A stretch of DNA of 64,000 nt from Gautieria morchelliformis (GCA_015179125.1 WHVA01000374.1:51236-115235), one strand, 5' to 3'; shown: positions 42,794 through 55,266, counted from the first letter of the stretch. The notes: a model not told the origin generated them from the letters alone. A program made the numbers and translations.

Positions 42794-43330
42794 TATGGGG
42801 GTGTATCTTTGCAGTTTGCAGCAAAGCTGTGATTGTAATTACATGAGCCCTAGTCAGGTCAAAGTTGTTGTTGGGGTACAAGGAGGGAGACAGAGACAGA
42901 GACGGAATGGAACACAATGCGCAAAGCATGAGATGAAACACTAGTGAGGACACTGTTAACTCGCTCAAACAGACTCAACTGTGTGAGTGAATGGGCTAAA
43001 AACTGATGGATTGGGACATATGCCCAGATAGGAGTTTCAACTGCATGCAAACATCCCTGGGTAAGTGCTGGTTTGCACTGTGGGCTATACTAATAAGGCA
43101 GGAGAAACAGGTTTCATAACAAAAGTCTCTTCCACGATGCAAGGTTTACCTTGCAAGAGGTTATGTACCCACCAGCATACTGACACAGACAAATCGGACG
43201 GAATATGAAAAATTCAATCAGCAGGGGCTCGTTCTAGGTGGCATTTGTAGACCGATTTTGTTGAAGTGATGGAGAAGAAGAAAATGAGCTCATCCTCTCT
43301 GCCGTCCATGTGGCATGCCGCAATACTGGA

Positions 43331-44157
43331 ATGTCTTACTCTCAACGCCCGCATCTCATCCTGACCTACCTCAACATCCACCTCATGCACATGGGGGTGC
43401 CCCAGGGACTCCCCATATGATTGCACAGATATCAAATTCCTCCGTGCACCACAGTATATGCCCACATGGGTGGATGTGGGTGGTTATGTACTATTAGCCT
43501 GCAAATGGCACTGGCAATGAGTTGGCATGACACCTTTAGAGAGGCATCTCAAAATAGACTGTCAATGCTCTACATGCGATCGAGCCCTCAGGTGAGACCA
43601 AGGGAGGACGATCCAATGTCACGCAGGCTACTGTAATGCAGATGAGGCCATGCTGCATGGTAGTTCCATCGCATGAACTCTTGAGAACGAAGCTGCACCT
43701 GGGCCATAGGGCATCCATCCCCCCTGCTGTTGCGCCCAGCTCAGATGCTGGCATCCTCCCTGGTCTCAAAAGTGAGGCTCTGCCAACATTGATGACTCCC
43801 ACATGCCAGTGAGTGTAGTAGTGTGGGCTGTCTCTCCCAGCAGTATAATGAGATGCGCAGTGATGAACTTTGATGCTGCATAGGCTCCGGAGTGCCCAAA
43901 CTGTCTCAAGTAGTGAGCCTGCTTTGCCTGATTTGCCTGCAGATGTTGATTCAGAGGGGGGGCACTGGCCCAGGTTCACCTGCCAACTCAACAGGTGTGC
44001 CATGGGAGACAAGCTTATATAAGTAGCTCCTCTGCGTCTGACTCCTCGCTACAGGCGATCCTTCAATTTACAAACCTCATATTGGGGTGAACAAGTTAAA
44101 AGCTGGTGGGTGGATACAGTGAAGAAACACTGTATGATGACACAAAGATGGCATAGT
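43331..44157. other. No recognised gene
   Basis: A 158-codon minus-strand frame (43536-44012) has no recognisable domain. TATATAAG occurs at 44015-44022. Confidence 0.3.
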
Positions 44158-44162
44158 GTACC

Positions 44163-45149
44163 TGGAAAGACTGGGTTTGGGCATTAATATAGCAAATTAG
44201 CGAACACGGCGAATGCCCAAACAGTTTTTGTGACAAAATATGTAGTTTGGCAAATAAGGTGGAGCCAGTAAAGATTATGAAGTAAAGGGTTGCTTGAATG
44301 GGGTTCACCCTGATATACAGTTGAAGTGAATAGCTTGGGATGCTTGACAATGTAACGTGCAAGGTTTCATGGAAAGGTTGTCTGGCAGCAACAATCCTTT
44401 CACCGGCAAAGGTACACCTTTGGAGACCTTTGCAAACAGCATAGATGAAGGTTTGAAGACTCAAGTAGCAATGGTGATGGATAGAAACTCACCAGTGGTG
44501 CCTAATCTATATGCTTGTAGATGTAGTAGTCTAGAGGAGAGGGCTTAGGATGGTGATCACAGTGTAGTGGGATTTTTGCACAAGATAGATATATGATAGT
44601 TGAACTGCATAACATACATGCGAATGTAAACTACTTATACCAAATGCTCATATGCTATCAGCAAATGGGAAAGAGGCCATTGCAAGTTGGGGTTAGATGG
44701 GGAATGCACAGTTGGGATATAAAAAGGTGAAACACATATACAATAGAACTAAGTAGTCATACAAACATGATACAGCAGGGTGCAGGGGGGATGAAGGTAC
44801 CTAGGTAAGAAATATGCCTTGAGACCTGTATATATCTTACCCTGCATGGATGGAGTCTTGGTTTAAAGGGTTGATCCTGCACAATCTGGGGCAGGATGGT
44901 GAACAAATGCATACTGGCCATAGAAACACCTAGTGGGGCTTAAACCGGGTAGGTGATGGGGATAGTGATGAACCATCACACCAGCTAGGGGATGTTGATC
45001 AAGTTTGACGGCGTGACTGTGGGAAAATGGTGCGAGTAGCGAATGGTCATTCAGCAAATCCAGTGAATGGCAAATGGAGCAAACATAAAGATGGAGGGGT
45101 GAAAGGGGAAATGGGGGTAACTTGATACTATAATAAATGGGTCGTGACA
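44163..45149 (+). mobile_element. Solo LTR, 987 bp, with TSD GTACC
   Basis: Starts TGGAAAGACTGGG, ends GGTCGTGACA. GTACC flanks both sides (44158-44162 and 45150-45154). It is related along its length to 25059-26332 but more diverged and A/T-shifted. Confidence 0.85.
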
Positions 45150-45439
45150 GTACCACACAAAATGTGGTGGTATGGATGTACACACACTGTGCATCTCTAG
45201 CCACCTAGACAGTTTGGGGAAGCTGTGTACTATGAGTCTGCAGAGGAGGGCACTCTTGATGCGCTGGAAGAACAGGATGTATCCATGGCATCTCCTTTTC
45301 AGAGAGCTCTTCCAATATAGGTACCATGGAATTTGGCATGGAAGGAGCTGACAGGGTGTGCATACCTGAGCTTTTTACTCTGCCTCAGCTTAAGATGCTA
45401 TGTACAGATAGTATCATACTGTGGTGCAGCATTGACTCC

Positions 45440-46469
45440 TGTCAAGATTGGTTTTTAGGCATTAATATCGTGTATTAGTGAACACAGCGAATGCCCGGAT
45501 AACTTGTGCAAATAAGTATGCCGTTCGGAGAATATGGTGAACCAATAAATGTTCAGAAGATAAGAGGGCTGCCCGATCGGGGCTCGCCCTATCTACAGTC
45601 GTAGCAAAAATAGCCCATGGCACTTGATGATGTAACGTGCAAGGTGTCACGGAAAGGTTGTTTAAGTAGCAACAATCCTTTCACCGGCGAAGGCGCTCCT
45701 TTGGAGCCCTTCACCAACAGCACAGAAAATAGTTCGAAGGCTAAGGTAACAAAGATGAAGTATGAAAACTCACCAGTGATGCCTAAGTCTTCCTCTGGTC
45801 GAAGATAGAAATCTACAGGAGAAGGCTCAAGATGATAGTCACAGTGAGGTCAAGTTCTGCACAAGATGGACATATGATAATTGAACTGGGGAATATACAT
45901 GTGAGTAAACTACTTATATCGAATGCTCGTAAGGTATCAGTGAATAGGAAAGAGGCCATCATGAGTCAGGGTTGGATAGGGGTGCGCAGTCATGATTACA
46001 GATAGATGAATTAAACATACAATAGAATGAAAGAAGGGTGTGAACATGAAACAACGGAGAGGAAAGGGGGCGAAGGCACCTATGTGCAGAAATATGCCTT
46101 GGGACCCACATATACACCACCCTGCATGGACTCTTCGTCTGCTGGGTTGATCCCACATGACCTATGGGTAGGACATCCCGCGAATGCATCCCGACCATAT
46201 AAACACCTAAAGGGGGTTGGATCGAGAAGATGATGGGGCTAGTGATGAACTATCACACCGGGTAAATGGTATTGATCATATTTGATGGTGTGCCTGCTGG
46301 AGAAATGTGCGAGCAGCAAATAGTGGTTCGGAGAATGGGGCGAACAGCGAATGGAGTGAACGTAGAGGAAGAGTGGTCGAAGGGTGGGGCGAACTCTGGC
46401 GAAGATGCTAGGGAGTGAGGAGGGGGAACGTAGAGGCAGCAGGGTAAGGGAAATAGACAGGTCATGACA
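45440..46469 (+). mobile_element. Solo LTR of the same family, third copy
   Basis: Starts TGTCAAGATTGG like the copy in E1 gag and is close to it throughout. Homology ends at GGTCATGACA (46469). No matching 5-bp flanks were found, so the right end may be truncated. Confidence 0.75.
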
Positions 46470-46799
46470 AATATTCCCAAACTTGCCCTGCTGTTTTTGG
46501 AGCACAGCTTAACCCATAGCCTTCTTGCCTTGGTCAGTCCTCACTCCTATGTCTTCCTCGTGTTCGCCACTGAGCACGACAAAATTGAGCCAGCTCGACA
46601 CACATCTGTCTCAATCCTTGATGTAATTTAGCCTCAGAGGGCCGTGAACTTGTGGAGCCTATCTAACACCAAGCTACACACTCTTCACCAAAGATCATGG
46701 GCCAGTTCCTGTGTACACTACATCATACTACTGTCGTAGTAAGTAGTGCAAATGTGCTAGCTCGCTTGGTGTTGATAACTGTCTAGACTGCCACACTTG

Positions 46800-48059
46800 G
46801 TACTATCACAATTACTATGTTCATGGTGGGACGACAAAATTGTCATGGCCCATTTATTTCTGTTACCCAGCTATCCCTATTTCCCCTTTCACAACTCTTC
46901 CTCTATGTTCATGCCTTCTCAGCTTCAGAAGTGCACATACTCTATTGCTATTGGCACTTATGGCAAGCATGGGATACTAATATTAAGAATAAGGTATGGT
47001 TGCCATAGTGAACCTTTGTATTCTTGACTAAGGTGTTGTTGGTCAAAGATCCACTTAAAGCACATGCGCTCCTAAGAGGATCATGCAGAAACACTGAGAG
47101 ATATCCATCTGGCCACAGCAGCATTACTCAAAACAGCAACACCAAATGAGTTTCAGGAGCGTTGGACAGAGTTGCAGGTAGACTGTGCTGACCAGGGTCA
47201 ATGGCTAGTATATATGGAACGCGAGTGGATAACCCATAAAGAACGCTGGGCTAAAGCCTGGCATAAGGTAGGCAAAATTTCCTCTACTAGCCTGGTAGTC
47301 CACCTATTAACACCACTATAGCATGCTCACTATGGCATTGACACAAATAACTTTGTTGAAAGCTGGCATGCCAACTTGAAAAGGAACTACATTGGACGAT
47401 TGCACAAGCAGCGTGTCGATTATATGATCCATGATCTCCTAGCTGAAGACATTGAACCTGACTACATGTGTGCACATGTTCATGTTGGGCTGGGGTTCAA
47501 AGGCTGTCAACTCTGCAGGATAGAACGCCAGAGCAAGCAAGCAGCTGAGCAGCTTAGCTTTGAAGTAGTGGTTTCTCAAGTAAGGGAACAAAATGAGGAC
47601 CAGGTGCGCATTCCCCATGTCATTACTACCATTAATTGTAATAAGGGAATGATATAGATTCAGGTTGAATCCTTCTCAAAGGATGGCATTGAATATAACA
47701 TCCTTGTCCAGAATGGTGGCATTCGGACGTGCAGCTGCGCAGGGTTCACACAGTCAAGCTTACCATGCAAACATATGTTTCTTGCGCAACGAGTGACAGC
47801 TAACAACATCATCGTAGATAAAGCCATCCTTCCCATCCGTAACCAAATTGAACCTATCAATCTCAAGGATCACCGGGAAGAGAAGAGGCGTCTCGTGGCA
47901 AAGATCCAAGAGGAAATACGCCGATTGGGACGGCATGAGGGTTGGGCAGTTGCTGAGACAGATGATGGCCTTGACCGGCTGTCAAGGGAACTGCTGACTC
48001 GATTGCTCAGCGCAGTAGAGGGTTTGCGCCATCTTGAAAGGGATACCTTGCATGGATAG
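46800..48059 (+). pseudogene. MULE-type transposase fragment with SWIM zinc finger
   Basis: Exons read VHILYCYWHLWQAWDTNIKNK, PNEFQERWTELQVDC, ITHKERWAKAWHK; after a 54-nt intron (47268-47321) HAHYGIDTNNFVESWHANLK; after a second 54-nt intron (47604-47657) IQVESFSKDGIEYNILVQ. The SWIM finger CSCAGFTQSSLPCKH follows, and the C-terminus ends at 48059. This is the C-terminal half of Mutator-like transposases of basidiomycetes. The N-terminal DDE region is absent and an in-frame TAA lies near 47072, so the copy is dead. Confidence 0.75.
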
Positions 48060-48286
48060 CTTGTGTAGGTCAAAGTAGTTTAGAGTCGGGGTTAATTCAT
48101 ACCAAAGGTTCGAAGTGATCTTCAACAGCTTGAACTGCTAGAACCAATAAAATTGGTCTTTCAGAGTCAATATACTTCTCTGCCTTAATTATTTCATCCA
48201 GTAAATCTAATGTAGATACGTTCGAACGGTTTCAGGCTGCGAGGTCCGTCGGAGTTTGAAGCATCGGAGTGGGGATTTAAGGTCAC

Positions 48287-50470
48287 CCATCCGTTAGCGG
48301 AGAGACCGGTGCCGGCGCTGCTGTCCCCGGATCCCTGAGTGCAGTTGCACATGTCGGTTCCCGCTAGGAATGGCGCTGTTGCATCTAGTAGCGAAAGGAT
48401 AAAGGGGTATGTGCGGCCAATGGGTGAACACCTACTTCAACCCACTCTCCACTGTCTCGAAATGAGTACTGACGTTGAGGCTGCTATCGCATGTCAGTAT
48501 TACCAGCGTTCCGTCACTTTTCTCTCTTCTCTCATTATGTTTGGCTACAGACGCACCAGTAATGTACGGGGCTGTCGCTGCACTAACAATGATTACATAT
48601 GACTATGGTTGGTTTCTCACTGGTCAGTAATGAAATATGGCTGACTCCGTCGCGATAGCCATTACATTTGATGATGAGGTGCGTGTCACTTCGAATGACG
48701 GAACAGCCTGGCCTATCTAGCTTGGTATAGTTCGAATTCGTATGGAAGCACCCCTGGTCTTTAGGAAAGACACTATTCCTATTTGTATGTATATGTTCCT
48801 GTTATTATCAGATCTCTATGGTAATATTGATGCCATACATCATCAGAATCGTTATTTCGGATTACTGACCTTTCTTTCTATTTGGATGGGTGCAGTTTTC
48901 ATGCGCGGTTCTGTGTGATCTCAATGTACTAATGTTGCAATCAGCCTTTTCCTTCGGGCCCTCGTCGCCGGTGAGGCATTAGTAAATTCGCCTCGCCATA
49001 TCTCACCTGATTTTTCAAAGTTGTATGCATCGCAATTCTTCAGGGATGTATAAGTTTCCTGATGCAGTGTTGGACACAAGCTGCCATGGATTTTTCGGGT
49101 GGCATACAACGTCGTAAGTCTGAACTTTCTTTGCCTCAAAGGACACCCTTCTCCATAATGACCGAGATTCTGACGCAAAAATCTGTTTCAGGGAGGCTAT
49201 TGCTATTGTAAACGTGGAAGGTATGATATATATTTGTCTTTGGGGATAGCTACATGCGCTCTCATTCTTATGCATCTAGTTATCCTCATACTTCGAGTAT
49301 GTGGCCCTTTCCCTTTGCCATAGAGTGATTATCCGCCTTATTTTAATATGATTAGATATATGCAGTTTATAACTGCAGCCGAAGACTACTCCTCATCATG
49401 ATTGCGTTCTTAGTGGCGGCGATAGCCAGCTCTTCGTGGCTGGCCATTTCAACACTGCCTACCAGCGAGTACTTGCTCCACTTCTGCCCAGTCAACCTTC
49501 TCACGACAATCCAGTCGCACCGATGATGGTAAGTAACACGCCTGGCTGCACACTGAACGGCGCCACACCACCTCATGCCCTGTTCTTTTGGATCCCTTTC
49601 CTTATATTTGAGACATTTCTCGTGGCTCTCATGTTGTGTAAAGGTTGGAGGGTATACAGAAGTGAGGGAGGCTCTAGGCTGTTACATCTGATTATTAGAG
49701 ACAGGTATGCATACATGGCCAGTGGCCCGTGAATTTTTCTTGATATTGTCAGCGCTAATGTTCAGCATTAGTCTTCTCTACTTTGGGGTGTAGGATTTTG
49801 TTCTCCTTTCCATCGCTCCGTGCTTATCCAGCGTATCAGCATATTCATGGCTCTACTGGCGAATTGTATTGTGTGGGCCACCCCTTCGTTAGATCCTAGA
49901 ACTGTTGCTTGGTGGGTCCTGGCATCATTCTCTGAATCTACCTCCATTTGACCGGCCACTCAACGTTCCGCCTCAGTTTTGCAATTGCCCTGCCGTGTGC
50001 AATGGGTTGTCGCTTACTCCTCAATATGCGCGAAAGCTTTTATAAAGAGACGACGACCATCTGGACCGTCATGTCAGTCTAAGCGACGAGGACAGAGTTG
50101 GATATAATTCCTCAATCTGTTCGTGTCTCTGTTTGCGATGGATATGAGTGTAAGGATGCTGCTGCCTGCGAGCTGCGAGCTGCAACCTGCTGTCTCCCGT
50201 GTATGGGGGTGTTTCTTTGCAGTTTGCAGCAAAGCTGTGATTGTAATTACATGAGCCCTAGTCAGGTCAAAGTCTCTTCCACAATGCAAGGTTTACCTTG
50301 CAAGAGGTTGTGTACCCACCAGCATACCGACAAAGACAAATCGGAATACGAAAAACTGAATCGGCAGGGGCTCGTTCTAGGTGGCATTTGTAGACCGATT
50401 TTGTCGAAGTGATGGAGAAGAAGGAAATGAGCTCAGCCTCTACGCCTTGAGTGTGGTACGCCACAATGCT
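48287..50470 (+). repeat. Segmental duplication, copy 2
   Basis: Direct duplicate of 40466-43330, offset 7812 bp at the gene start, lacking the MITE and the 250-bp segment of copy 1. Confidence 0.92.
48462..50082 (+). CDS. DUF6533 multi-pass membrane protein, copy 2
   Basis: ATG at 48462, stop TAA at 50080-50082; 1621 bp, the same span as copy 1. The same exon blocks and splice sites are kept; differences are scattered single bases, such as Y-V to Y-A after the first intron and a GTGAGT to GTGGGT donor near 49912. All transmembrane segments and motifs (ITFDDE, W..PWSLGK, LLLNMRE) are intact. High identity suggests a recent duplication or gene conversion. Confidence 0.75.
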
Positions 50471-50853
50471 AGATTACACCCGTTTGCAAAGGCGCGCGTC
50501 GGATTTGCTTCCGTTTTAGCGCGCAAACTTCGAACAACGATATCTTGCTTGATATCGCTCCGATTCGCTTGAAATTTCATATCTGAAGCCATGTGGACCA
50601 TAGCTAGGGCATAGAACTAAAAAATCCGAATAAAACAAGCATTTTCTATTTTGCATTTTGGGTGCTGAGGGGGGAACAATGTCAAGCTTAGCTTACTGTA
50701 TGTAGTTCAATGCAGGTTTTAATTTTGTTTGCTACTTTGTACTAATGGTGAGAACCCACTACAGGAGAATCTCCAGAAGAGGGTGTCATAGGATTGGAGA
50801 GGAAGGGCTTAGCTTCTTCTGACATTGGATCAGTGAGATCTGACGGTAGGCGT
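50471..50853. other. No gene; short palindromic AT-rich segment
   Basis: GATATCTTGCTTGATATC near 50540 is a small palindrome. The rest shows no coding or RNA gene. Confidence 0.3.
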
Positions 50854-51849
50854 TCATTCTCGATGTCGGATTTCCTCCTGTGTAGCATAAGCCCCAAAAA
50901 TCTGAGGGATCATATAACGTGGAACATACGCATCATCAAAGTTCGTAATAGCATCTTTGATCACTTCCACACCGAGTGCCAATGCACCATAAGGCAACTT
51001 CGCCGATCCTGACATGTTCTTGAGCTCAGAAACCGCAGGGGCGCACGCGTATGCGGTGGGGTGAGGGGCGCGGAGGTGCTGGGGTGGGCGAGCTGGTGTA
51101 GGAGGACGGGGTGGTGGGGGAGTGGGCGGCGGCGGGTGCGGGTGCGGGTGCGGGTGCAGGTACAGGTGCGGGTGTGGGTGCAGGTGTGGGTGCGGGTGTG
51201 GGTGCAGGTGCAGGTGCAGGTGCGGGTGCAGGTGCAGGTACGGGTGCGGGTGCAGGTACGGGTGCAGATGCAGGTGCAGGTGCGGGTGCAGGGACGGGTT
51301 GGGCGGTGACGCGAAGGACGCGGGGGCGGAGGTGGGCGAGCTGGTGTAGGAGGATGGGGTGGTGGGGAAGCGGGCGGCGGCGGGTGCGGGTGCGGGTGCA
51401 GGTGCTGGTGCAGGTGCAAGTGCAGGTACGGGTGCAGGTGCGGGTGCGATTGCAGCACGGATGACATGGAGCTCATCGTGAGGAGACTGGGCATACGGCA
51501 TACGGTTAGCAGGGTGCGGGGGCGTCGACACACCTTGACACCCAAGGGACTCCACGCAGGGGACATGGGGGATACCGGCCCAAACGGCAGCCGGTAGAGG
51601 GATGGGAGTGCGGACGTGACACAACTGGGCTGGCGGCCCTCGAGGCATGCGAGGGCGTCGCCGCGGTTGGTGTTGCGGTAGCGCCTGGAGGCGCGGGACG
51701 TGGCGGTGGTCATCGCGAGGGTGTTGACGGTAGGAGTGATGGAGCCGCGGTTGGTTGGGGTGTGGGTGGACGACAGGAAGGAACTGCTCGTGCTTGTACG
51801 AGTAGAAGGGGTGCTTCAAGTCACAATGGTGGACTTGTAGTTGGGACAC
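50854..51849 (-). CDS. Pro/His/Ala-rich low-complexity protein, unrecognised
   Basis: A 331-codon minus-strand frame. It has a Tyr/His/Pro-rich N-terminal part ([17 protein letters not shown]), a [12 protein letters not shown] motif, then long Ala-Pro and His-Pro-Leu repeats encoded by a GGTGCA/GGTGCG hexamer array (51130-51300 and 51370-51450). The unique C-terminus is [20 protein letters not shown]. The first codon of the frame is GTG, so an upstream exon is probable. Conserved-looking ends suggest a real gene with an expanded simple repeat in the middle. Confidence 0.45.
   Translation of the reverse strand: MSQLQVHHCDLKHPFYSYKHEQFLPVVHPHPNQPRLHHSYRQHPRDDHRHVPRLQALPQHQPRRRPRMPRGPPAQLCHVRTPIPLPAAVWAGIPHVPCVESLGCQGVSTPPHPANRMPYAQSPHDELHVIRAAIAPAPAPVPALAPAPAPAPAPAPAAARFPTTPSSYTSSPTSAPASFASPPNPSLHPHLHLHLHPYLHPHPYLHLHPHLHLHLHPHPHPHLHPHPHLYLHPHPHPHPPPPTPPPPRPPTPARPPQHLRAPHPTAYACAPAVSELKNMSGSAKLPYGALALGVEVIKDAITNFDDAYVPRYMIPQIFGAYATQEEIRHRE
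51130..51450 (+). repeat. GGTGCA/GGTGCG simple hexamer repeat, two blocks
   Basis: Blocks 51130-51300 and 51370-51450 are separated by a partly duplicated unique segment (GGCGAGCTGGTGTAGGAGGA occurs at both). Confidence 0.9.
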
Positions 51850-52077
51850 ATGACAGCCCTTTCAGCGAGGATGTAAAGTAAGCATAAGTAGCAAACTCAC
51901 CAATAAAAACGGGATAGTGGCCATTTGACACCTGAAAATTACACTTGAGTTGGGGTTCAGCATTGGGAGTAAGGGTGCAAATGCTGTCGCACGATTCATG
52001 TCATAGAATTCTTGGTCAGGGTGTGTGTTTTGGGAACTTCCGTTCTCCTTGTATGTACTACCCACACCATCGCTCAT

Positions 52078-52819
52078 ATGCCTCACCCTGGCAACCCTAA
52101 ACCTGTTCGTCACATGTACAGCAAGGATCTGCGGGATCACGTTATACACCAAAAATTCAAGCTCAACAAGAAATCAACCAATATTGCAATTGACCTCGAT
52201 ATGTCACTACATGTAGTTCAACACACAATCAAACTCTGGCGGGATGTTGGAGACGTCGTGGCAGAGCCAAAGCGGCTATCTCATGGGTCAAAAATGACCT
52301 CAGCTCAGAGTGAAGTAAGTAATTCATGTCTGTGTTTAGCTGTAGCTTATTTTATTTTATAACAGTTTCTACTTGCGCTTCTTGAACGCTCGCCCGATCT
52401 TTACCTCGATGAGCTTGTCGAAGAGCTAGAGGTGCAGCATGGTATTTTAGTAAGTATATCAACTGTCTGGAGGATGCTTCGACATCTTGGCTTGCAAAGA
52501 AAGAAAGTGAGTCATTAAATCCTCGAAGAATGACAACCTTTATATTTGTCTCCAATCCAGTTTTCACGGGCAGCCGCAGAGCGCTGTGAAGCCTCGCGGA
52601 CTGCTTTCCAGTTTCGTATTGGTAGTGAACCACCGGACCATTTGGTTTTCACAGATGAAAGCGCAATTGACCTTCGCACAATGTATAGACTAATGGGATG
52701 GGCTTACAAGGGATGTAGGCCTCGAGTGCGAGCACGTTTCCAAAGGGGCGAAAGGTAACGATTTGTGCACGGGCCTCCATTATTGTATCGCTAATATCCA
52801 CTCAGATTTTCAATCCTTC
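52078..52819 (+). pseudogene. Tc1/mariner (IS630-type) transposase, truncated
   Basis: Exons read a helix-turn-helix region (MYSKDLRDHVIHQKFKLNKK ... IAIDLDMSLHVVQ), LLALLERSPDLYLDELVEEL, VSISTVWRMLRHLGL, then HLVFTDESAIDLRTMYRLMG with the first catalytic Asp, and GWAYKGCRPRVRARF. Introns (about 52316-52363, 52508-52559 and 52756-52802) have good splice sites. After FSIL the frame is cut at 52819/52820 by the LTR of E4, so the second half of the DDE domain is missing. Confidence 0.75.
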
Positions 52820-54065
52820 TGTTACAGTACGATCCGTCGTAAGGTTGACCGAGGTAGGGGATGAAACCCGAGGCAAGGTCCGAGGTTACAGGGCGAGGTT
52901 TGGATGGGGAAGTCGGAGAGGGACTTGGCTTCAGCTTATGTGCTGCGCCGACCCTACGCACGAGTCCCAACTTCGGAGGCAAAAGAATAAGGTGCGAGGT
53001 TTGGCTTAAGAGGCGAGGCTTAGAAACTAGCTAAGGATCAAAGGGATACGATAGTTGATTTTCAGACTGAGGAGTAGGAATGCATACAGGAGGGTTTATA
53101 TACGGGGCGAGGGTACGAGTCAGGGGCGAACATATTAGTGGAGATCAGGGCGAGGTCAGGGCGAGGCAGGGCTGTCCACGAGTCCAGGTTCCTGCAGGTG
53201 ACTTGCAGTTCAACCTGTGATTTTAACCTGCAGATCCAACTCCCACAAGTCCAGGTGACCTGGTGCCTAAAAACCTGCCAAGTCCAGGTTTGGCCTTTGG
53301 AATTCCGCAGGTGACTCGCAGACCTGCAAGCCTTAAATGCCAAGAATTCATGTCATTTACATGTCATTCAACTACTATTACCTCCTTCTGCACAACAGCC
53401 TTCTTGACATGCTTACTCTTATCATGCAGCAACTCTACAACACATTCCTCAGGAACAAGTCCTTCGTATGACAGCCATGTGCTGAGTATGGTTCTGGCAC
53501 GTGTCAACTCTTCCTTCAGAGAGTGACACATCAGTGATACAGTCAGTTGGCCCTGACTGAATGCACGTTCAACATCTGTGGATGTTGCTAGAGGAGCATG
53601 GTCAAAATAGGATGTAAGGATGTGTGAAATAGCTCACCCCCATCCCCATGGGAGGAGATGTGTCATGCAGTCGCACGGGGTGAGTCAGCTCCGAATAATC
53701 TGGCAAGTCACTGCAAGTCACCCGCAGGTTTAACCTGCGGGTCCAAGTCAACCTGCAAGAAAACTCAGGTCAAGTCCAGGTTCCACTTCTGGAAGCTGGT
53801 AAACCTGCGAGTCCAAGTCCAGGTAACCTGCAGGTTGACTTGTGGACAGCCCTGCGGCGAGGTAATATATGAATGATGCGTGATGGAGCGGAATCAGTAA
53901 CTAAGGAGATATGGGCATGGGATCAAGGTCGGATATGAGCTCTAGCTCGGGCTCGGGCTCAGGCGCAGGATAAGAATCGTATGTACTCAGGCACGAGTAT
54001 CACAAGGCTCGGGCTCGGAAGAAAGTTATACCGGTAAGTAACCGGCCAAAGGCCAGGTCCTTACA
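52820..54065 (-). repeat. E4 3' LTR, split by a hAT element
   Basis: On the minus strand it reads TGTAAGGACCTGG ... CTGTAACA and is preceded by a purine tract AAGGAGGGGA (54066-54080 region). Its sequence shares the CGAGG-rich style of E4. The partner 5' LTR lies beyond the right edge, so the outer border at 52820 is inferred from the TG start and the cut transposase. Confidence 0.55.
53167..53854 (-). mobile_element. Small hAT element, 688 bp, with transposase C-terminus
   Basis: Terminal inverted repeats CAGGGCTGTCCAC / GTGGACAGCCCTG. Flanks GGGCGAGG (53159-53166) and CGGCGAGG (53855-53862) match at 7 of 8 positions, the hAT target length. On the minus strand 53390-53600 encodes the hAT dimerisation block (LATSTDVERAFSQGQLTVS, TILSTWLSYEGLVPEE). 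The rest of the transposase is gone. Confidence 0.8.
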
Positions 54066-55266
54066 GTATCCCCTCCTTATGGCCGAGACCCTCGAGGCCG
54101 TAATATGAACAAGGTTCGCCTATCCTCGAATCTAGATCCCGGCCCAATGTTAAGTCGCCGGAAAGGTGAAGCTTAATCGTAGCCGAGGTTAGATAAAAGG
54201 GTGGGTAGAAGGCAGCAAACCCAAGTGCCAATGAATATGGTGCGCCCCCAAGCCCTCTTCAACTCAGCCATCGACGAGAACAGCGCGAACAACACGTTCG
54301 ACCAGACACTACTGTCTGAGGAGAACGGAGCCTCGGGCGAGGTTATGCCCGAGGATCGACCCGAAGTTGGCGCATTGCCAATTGATGAGATGGGGGCCAT
54401 CGACATGCGGCAGTCGTGGCAGGAAGGGCTGAATGGCAAAAAGGTGAGTCGTTTGGTAGCCTCATATTTTGCTGTTCGCTGACTTGGGTAGTACAAGCGA
54501 ATGCTCTTCGCTTACCACCCGACAGACTTGACCCTATACGGGTACAAGCTCGCTGACGGGGGTCCTCGAGCGTGGCAGCTCGGGGTGAAGCCCGAGGCGA
54601 GGTGTGTGCGCTGTGAAGAGCGCAATTACACGTGCCTTCGCCAGGTGAGCCTCAACTTCGGCGTCGCTGACCAGGGGGCGTGCGTATGGTGCAGGACGCG
54701 GTCTTTAGGCTGTAGTATAGCCTTAGGTCCTCGCAGCAAGGCGACCCCTGGGAAAAGTCAGGCGAGTGCAGCGGGCAAGAAGCGGGCGAGGAGCAAGGAT
54801 AGCGAGGACGGGCCGAGGCTGAGGAAGGAGGCCAAGGCTCGGGACGAGGTTGAGGAGGACGACGACTCAAGCGACTGGGTCGAGCGGAACTTGGAGATGA
54901 GGGTGGAGAGGATGGAAGCGAGGTTGAGCGAGGAGAAGGGAAAGAAGACTGGGGGAGCGAGGCAGAGTGAGGGGAGAGAGGTTGGGGAAGCGGGGCAGAG
55001 TGAGGGGAAGGAAACCGAGGTGGAAGGTCGGAGGGCGAAGAAAGACAAGAAGATGAAAAGGTCAGAGCGAAGTGCGGAGATGAGGGAGTTGATAGCGGCG
55101 GTGAGGGACATGGGACAAAAGGTTGGCGAGGTTGGGGAAAGGGTGTGTGAGTTGTTGGGGGAGTTTAGGGCGGCGAATGATAGGATGAACCGGGCGGACG
55201 TGGAGTTCATGAGGATAAGGAGGAGGCGGAATTTCTTGAAGCGGATGCAGGGGGCGAGGGACTTGG

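Larger units (their letters stand above)
40466..43330 (+). repeat. Segmental duplication, copy 1
   Basis: Near-identical to about 48287-50470 in direct orientation, including promoter, DUF6533 gene and 3' flank. Copy 1 additionally holds a 402-bp MITE and about 250 bp at 42866-43114. Confidence 0.92.

Noticed and set aside
43536-44012. 158-codon minus-strand ORF
   Set aside because: No motif or coding pattern recognised, and no counterpart in the duplicated region.
50961-51713. Second minus-strand ORF of 250 codons rich in Thr, Arg and Cys
   Set aside because: Alternate frame of the GGTGCA hexamer array overlapping the Pro/His frame; the latter has unique conserved-looking ends.
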